Shown here: one piece after another, positions 5,637 to 8,105 of the stretch
Layout: every line of letters begins with the position of its first letter
Position numbering within the stretch: position 1 is the first letter of the stretch
From: Ilumatobacteraceae bacterium
GTDB lineage: Bacteria > Actinomycetota > Acidimicrobiia > Acidimicrobiales > Ilumatobacteraceae
Assembly (NCBI GenBank): GCA_025456105.1
Contig: JALOLG010000048.1
Span: forward strand, 1 to 8,105
Length of the DNA stretch: 8,105 nucleotides
Direction: 5' to 3'
Made by a program: the position numbers and the translations under genes
The notes under the pieces: generated by a model
Told to the model about the DNA's origin: nothing
What the model saw: only the letters and a program-made list of their open reading frames with translations
The model's database searches: none

Positions 5637-6149
5637 ATGGCACGGATCGACGTCCCCGAGGGCGAGGGCCGCGAGGCCACCCGCATCTGGCAGCTCGCCC
5701 CGCACCTCGGCGTGGGCCTGCACGCGATGGGCGAGGCCACCTACGTGAACTCGAGCCTGCCGATCCGCGAGCGCGAGGTCGCGCGCATGCGGATCGCGCA
5801 GCTCAACCAGTGCCACGTTTGACTGAACACTCGCGCTGCATCGGCGATGCAGCTCGGACTCACCGAGGAGCTCTACCAGCAGGTGGGGCGCTACTACGAC
5901 CACCCCGACTTCACGCCCCGGGAGCGTCTCGCGGCCGAGTTCGCGGAGCGCTTCGCGATCGACCACACCGCGATCGACGACGAGCTGTGGGGCCGCATGA
6001 AGGAGCACTTCTCCGACGTCGAGCTGCTCGAGCTCACGGTCACCGTCGGGTTCTGCGTGGGCCTCGGCCGCGCCTTCCAGGTGCTCGACATCGCACGTGA
6101 CTTCGACGTGCTGTGGAGCCGCGAGCCGCCGCCCGACAAGGTCCACTGA
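5637..6149 (+). CDS. Carboxymuconolactone decarboxylase / AhpD-like selenoprotein (CxxU), Sec encoded by in-frame TGA at 5820-5822
   Basis: Read through one TGA, this is a 170-residue alpha-helical protein of the carboxymuconolactone decarboxylase/AhpD family. Members use a CxxC pair for thiol redox chemistry such as peroxide reduction. The helix before the motif (MRIAQLNQ, 51-58) and the sequence after it (LNTRAASAMQLGLTEELY, 63-80; TPRERLAAEFAERFAIDH, 93-110) match the family on both sides of the TGA in the same frame. The TGA is codon 62 in C59-H-V-TGA, precisely the second cysteine of CxxC, giving CxxU. A SECIS-like hairpin follows 12 nt later. The usual histidine four residues after the second Cys is R66. 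No second frameshift or stop occurs. AhpD-like selenoproteins have been described in metagenomic surveys, so the type is credible. The rival reading is a nonsense mutation or sequencing error in a Cys codon. It probably forms an operon with the PPOX-like gene 12 bp downstream. Confidence 0.8.
5831..5857 (+). promoter_or_regulatory. Predicted bacterial SECIS element
   Basis: The RNA downstream of the TGA forms a perfect 8-bp stem, 5835-5842 (GCUGCAUC) with 5846-5853 (GAUGCAGC), closed by the loop GGC (5843-5845). After a C/U mismatch it extends by three more pairs, 5831-5833 with 5855-5857 (one G-U). The loop starts 20 nt after the TGA and has G in its first two positions. Bacterial SECIS elements lie within the coding region just after the UGA, with a loop roughly 16-37 nt away that contains a G recognised by SelB. 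All these conditions are met. The hairpin must be coding as well, and its codons are atypical for the gene. Confidence 0.7.
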
Positions 6150-6161
6150 CCCGGCACGGCG

Positions 6162-6695
6162 ATGGCCGACGACTTCGAGGACGTCAGCGTCTTCACGCTG
6201 AGCGGCGAACGTGAGCGAACGCTGCTCACCACGCAGACCGAGTGCACGTTCATGTGGACCACCGACTCGGGCGCACCCGTCGGGGTGATCATGAACTTCG
6301 TGTGGCACGACGACCGCTTCTGGCTCACGGCCACCCGGCGTCGCAAGCGCATCGCTGCGATCGAGGCCCGGCCCCGTGTGGCCGTGGCGGTGAGCAGCCG
6401 TGGCACCGACATCGGCATCAGCCAGGCCGTCACGTACCAGGGCACGGCGATCGTCCACGACGACCGGGCCACGGCCGAGTGGTTCTACGCCGCCCTGGCC
6501 GCACGGGTGCGGCCCGACAGCGTCGAGCAGCAGGCCGCGTTCGTCGCGCACCTCGACTCCCCCGGGCGCGTCGTGATCGAGGTGCTGCCCGACGTGCGGA
6601 TCGGGTTCGACTCCGAGGCGATGTTCGAGGGCTCAGCGGCCGGACCGAGCCGGACTCGAGTCGCCCACGTCGACGACGAACACCTCGACGGCTGA
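6162..6695 (+). CDS. Pyridoxamine 5'-phosphate oxidase-like FMN split-barrel protein
   Basis: A 177-residue protein of the flavin-binding split-barrel (PPOX-like) superfamily, which binds FMN, F420 or haem. Typical members reduce or oxidise small molecules. Family signs are GAPVGVIMNFVWHDDRFWLTAT (38-58), RRKRIAAIEARPRVAVAVSS (60-79; the basic residues commonly contact cofactor phosphate), VTYQGTAIVHDD (90-101) and a closing strand VVIEVLPDVRIGFD. It begins 12 bp after the selenoprotein's stop, has no strong ribosome binding site, and so may depend on translation of that gene. Its last 21 codons overlap the end of the opposing permease gene. In actinobacteria this superfamily includes many F420-dependent enzymes, so the cofactor is uncertain. 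Pairing with a thiol/selenol redox protein suggests a redox or detoxification task, an inference from context. Confidence 0.83.
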   Translation: MADDFEDVSVFTLSGERERTLLTTQTECTFMWTTDSGAPVGVIMNFVWHDDRFWLTATRRRKRIAAIEARPRVAVAVSSRGTDIGISQAVTYQGTAIVHDDRATAEWFYAALAARVRPDSVEQQAAFVAHLDSPGRVVIEVLPDVRIGFDSEAMFEGSAAGPSRTRVAHVDDEHLDG

Positions 6696-8105
6696 CGCGT
6701 CGTCGGGCACGCTCGGCCGACCGCGGCCCGCGTCGCCCACCCGAGTGACCATCCGGCGCAGCCACGGGCCCGCTCCGGCGATACCGGCTGGGAACGCGAT
6801 CGTCACCACGAGCAGACCGAGGCCGGTGACCACGAGCTGGGTGCCGGATGCGGCCGGCGAGCCGAGCGCCACCAGGATCACGCCCGACGGCGCGATCAGG
6901 CCCGCGATCACGGCGCCACCGACCGAGCCGACGCCGCCGAGGAACGCGAGTGCGATGATCTGCAGGCCGCGCGACGACTCGAGGCCCGCCCAACCGAACT
7001 GGACGTTCTTGTAGGCGAACACGACACCGGCCAACCCGGCGATCGCCGACGCGATGCCGGCCGCGGCGAGCTTCGTGCGGGCCAGGTCGACGCCTGCGGC
7101 CGCCGCGGCGCGCTCGTTGGCGCGCACGGCCAGCATGCGCCGGCCGAGCCCGCTGCGCCGCACCGAGGTGACGACGAAGATGCTGAGCAGCGTGATGCCG
7201 AGAGCCAGCAGGCCGAACCACACGTCGGGGTACTCGCGGTCGCCCAGGATGCCGAACTCGAACCCGGCGATCGACGGCGGGCGCACCACGGCCGTGCCAC
7301 CGGGACCGGTGAAGACCGGGCTGCGGAACAGCAGCTGCTCGATCGCCACGGCGGCCGCGAGCGTGACGATGGCGAACTGCATCCCGCGGATCCGCAGCGC
7401 CGGGAGGCTGATGGCGAGGCCGAGCGCCGTGGCGAACGCCACCGCGACCGCCGGCGCCACGGGGAACGGCAGCCCCCATCGGTCGGAGGCGGTGGCGAGC
7501 ATGAACGCCGAGAACCCGGCGAGCGTGAGCTGCGCGAGCGACACCTGGCCCACGTAGCCGGTGAGCACCACGATCGACAGGCACAAGATGGTGACGATCA
7601 TCGAGGTGACGGCCGACAGCCGCAGCGCCGAATCCCCGAACGCCATCGCCGCCACCGCCACACCGACCAGCACCAGGTGGCGCACGGGGTGTCGGCCCGG
7701 TACGGGCACCACCGGCTGGCGGCGATCGAACACGGTGCCCCGGTCGGGGATCGTGCGCCCCGCGAGCACGAGCATGCCGACGATCACCACGAAGGGCACG
7801 AGGGAGTCGAAGCCACCGAGCAGCAGCGTGGGCACCTGCTCACGTGACACCAGGTGCACGGTGAGCCCTTCGAACGCCCCGATCGCGAGCGCCGTCGCCA
7901 TCGCCACGCCGAACGAGCGGAGTCGACCGGCCAGCGCCGCGGCCAGCGCCGGTACGACGAACAGGCTGTAGTTGAACGGGTTGACGCCGCTGATGGGTGA
8001 GATCAGCACCCCGGCCACCGAAGCGACCGCCGCCCCGAGCATCCAGTTGAGCGCGCCCAACCGCACGGGCGAGAACCCCATCAGCACCGCGCCCTTCGGG
8101 TTCTC
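6633..8105 (-). CDS. Branched-chain amino acid-type ABC transporter permease, LivH-LivM fusion (N-terminus outside window)
   Basis: The frame is open to the window edge; 490 residues are visible. Residues 1-115 are the end of a LivH-type permease (ENPKGAVLMGF loop, then WMLGAAVASVAGVLISP and later helices). After a polar linker (about 117-142) a complete LivM-type permease begins, with the signature LSIVVLTGYVGQVSLAQLTLAGFSAF (176-201), the ATPase-contact loop VRANERAAAAAGVD (327-340) and FLGGVGSVGGAVIAG (388-402). A polar tail of about 40 residues follows the last helix. LivH and LivM are usually separate inner-membrane subunits; here one chain would supply both halves of the pore. The importer class moves branched-chain amino acids, but also urea, amides and aromatic acids, so the substrate is open. 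ATPase and binding-protein genes would lie beyond the window. Confidence 0.88.
   Translation of the reverse strand, partial: ENPKGAVLMGFSPVRLGALNWMLGAAVASVAGVLISPISGVNPFNYSLFVVPALAAALAGRLRSFGVAMATALAIGAFEGLTVHLVSREQVPTLLLGGFDSLVPFVVIVGMLVLAGRTIPDRGTVFDRRQPVVPVPGRHPVRHLVLVGVAVAAMAFGDSALRLSAVTSMIVTILCLSIVVLTGYVGQVSLAQLTLAGFSAFMLATASDRWGLPFPVAPAVAVAFATALGLAISLPALRIRGMQFAIVTLAAAVAIEQLLFRSPVFTGPGGTAVVRPPSIAGFEFGILGDREYPDVWFGLLALGITLLSIFVVTSVRRSGLGRRMLAVRANERAAAAAGVDLARTKLAAAGIASAIAGLAGVVFAYKNVQFGWAGLESSRGLQIIALAFLGGVGSVGGAVIAGLIAPSGVILVALGSPAASGTQLVVTGLGLLVVTIAFPAGIAGAGPWLRRMVTRVGDAGRGRPSVPDDASAVEVFVVDVGDSSPARSGR

Noticed and set aside
5637..6149. Pseudogene or two separate small genes split at the TGA
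   Set aside because: The frame is unchanged across the TGA, the family sequence is continuous, the TGA falls on the catalytic cysteine position, a SECIS-like hairpin follows, and the ATG at 5847 lies inside that hairpin with no ribosome binding site. A sequencing error cannot be fully excluded.
3774..6551. A 925-codon open frame on the minus strand
   Set aside because: It is rich in Arg, Ala and Gly with no family motifs over the PEP-gene stretch, and it runs antisense to the selenoprotein. It is an out-of-frame shadow caused by high GC.
1..8105. tRNA, rRNA or insertion sequence
   Set aside because: No tRNA-like cloverleaf, rRNA segment, transposase-like frame or paired terminal repeats with target duplication were recognised.

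Overview
This is a GC-rich window from what is probably an actinobacterium. High GC, almost exclusive G/C at third codon positions, TAnnnT promoters placed 7-8 bases before start codons (leaderless transcripts) and the gene families all fit Actinomycetota, perhaps class Acidimicrobiia. That placement is an inference from style, not a database match. All nine stop codons that end called genes here are TGA.

Layout: (1) 1-354, the C-terminal end of a Rieske ring-hydroxylating oxygenase alpha subunit (+), followed by a 77-bp nested palindrome at 356-432. (2) 457-1305 (-), a TIM-barrel sugar-phosphate isomerase/epimerase-like enzyme, divergent from a SnoaL-like protein at 1430-1921 (+). The gap between them holds three tandem ~26-bp repeats and a cluster of GTGTC/GACAC inverted repeats. 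(3) 2046-3434 (+), a complete Rieske oxygenase alpha subunit, convergent (7-bp gap) with a Rieske ferredoxin at 3442-3762 (-). (4) 3791-5530 (-), a phosphoenolpyruvate-utilising protein with the phosphohistidine swivelling domain but no ATP-grasp domain. (5) A 106-bp divergent promoter region with a perfect 19-bp palindrome. (6) 5637-6149 (+), a carboxymuconolactone decarboxylase/AhpD-like protein, then 6162-6695 (+), an FMN split-barrel (PPOX-like) protein. (7) 6633-8105 (-), a LivH-LivM fused permease running off the window edge.

The most interesting point is gene (6). Its reading frame is interrupted by one in-frame TGA at codon 62, exactly where the second cysteine of the family's CxxC redox motif belongs (C59-H-V-TGA). 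The protein continues in the same frame with normal family sequence. Directly downstream is a perfect 8-bp stem with a GGC loop that begins 20 nt after the TGA, the geometry of a bacterial SECIS element, and synonymous codon use shifts sharply at just this place. I read this as a CxxU selenoprotein rather than a broken gene.

Functionally the window looks like a catabolic or oxidative-metabolism neighbourhood: two Rieske oxygenases and a ferredoxin for electron delivery, a SnoaL-like protein and an isomerase-like TIM barrel, a PEP-type phosphotransfer fragment, a thiol/selenol redox protein paired with a flavin-type protein, and an uptake permease. The substrate cannot be told from the sequence.
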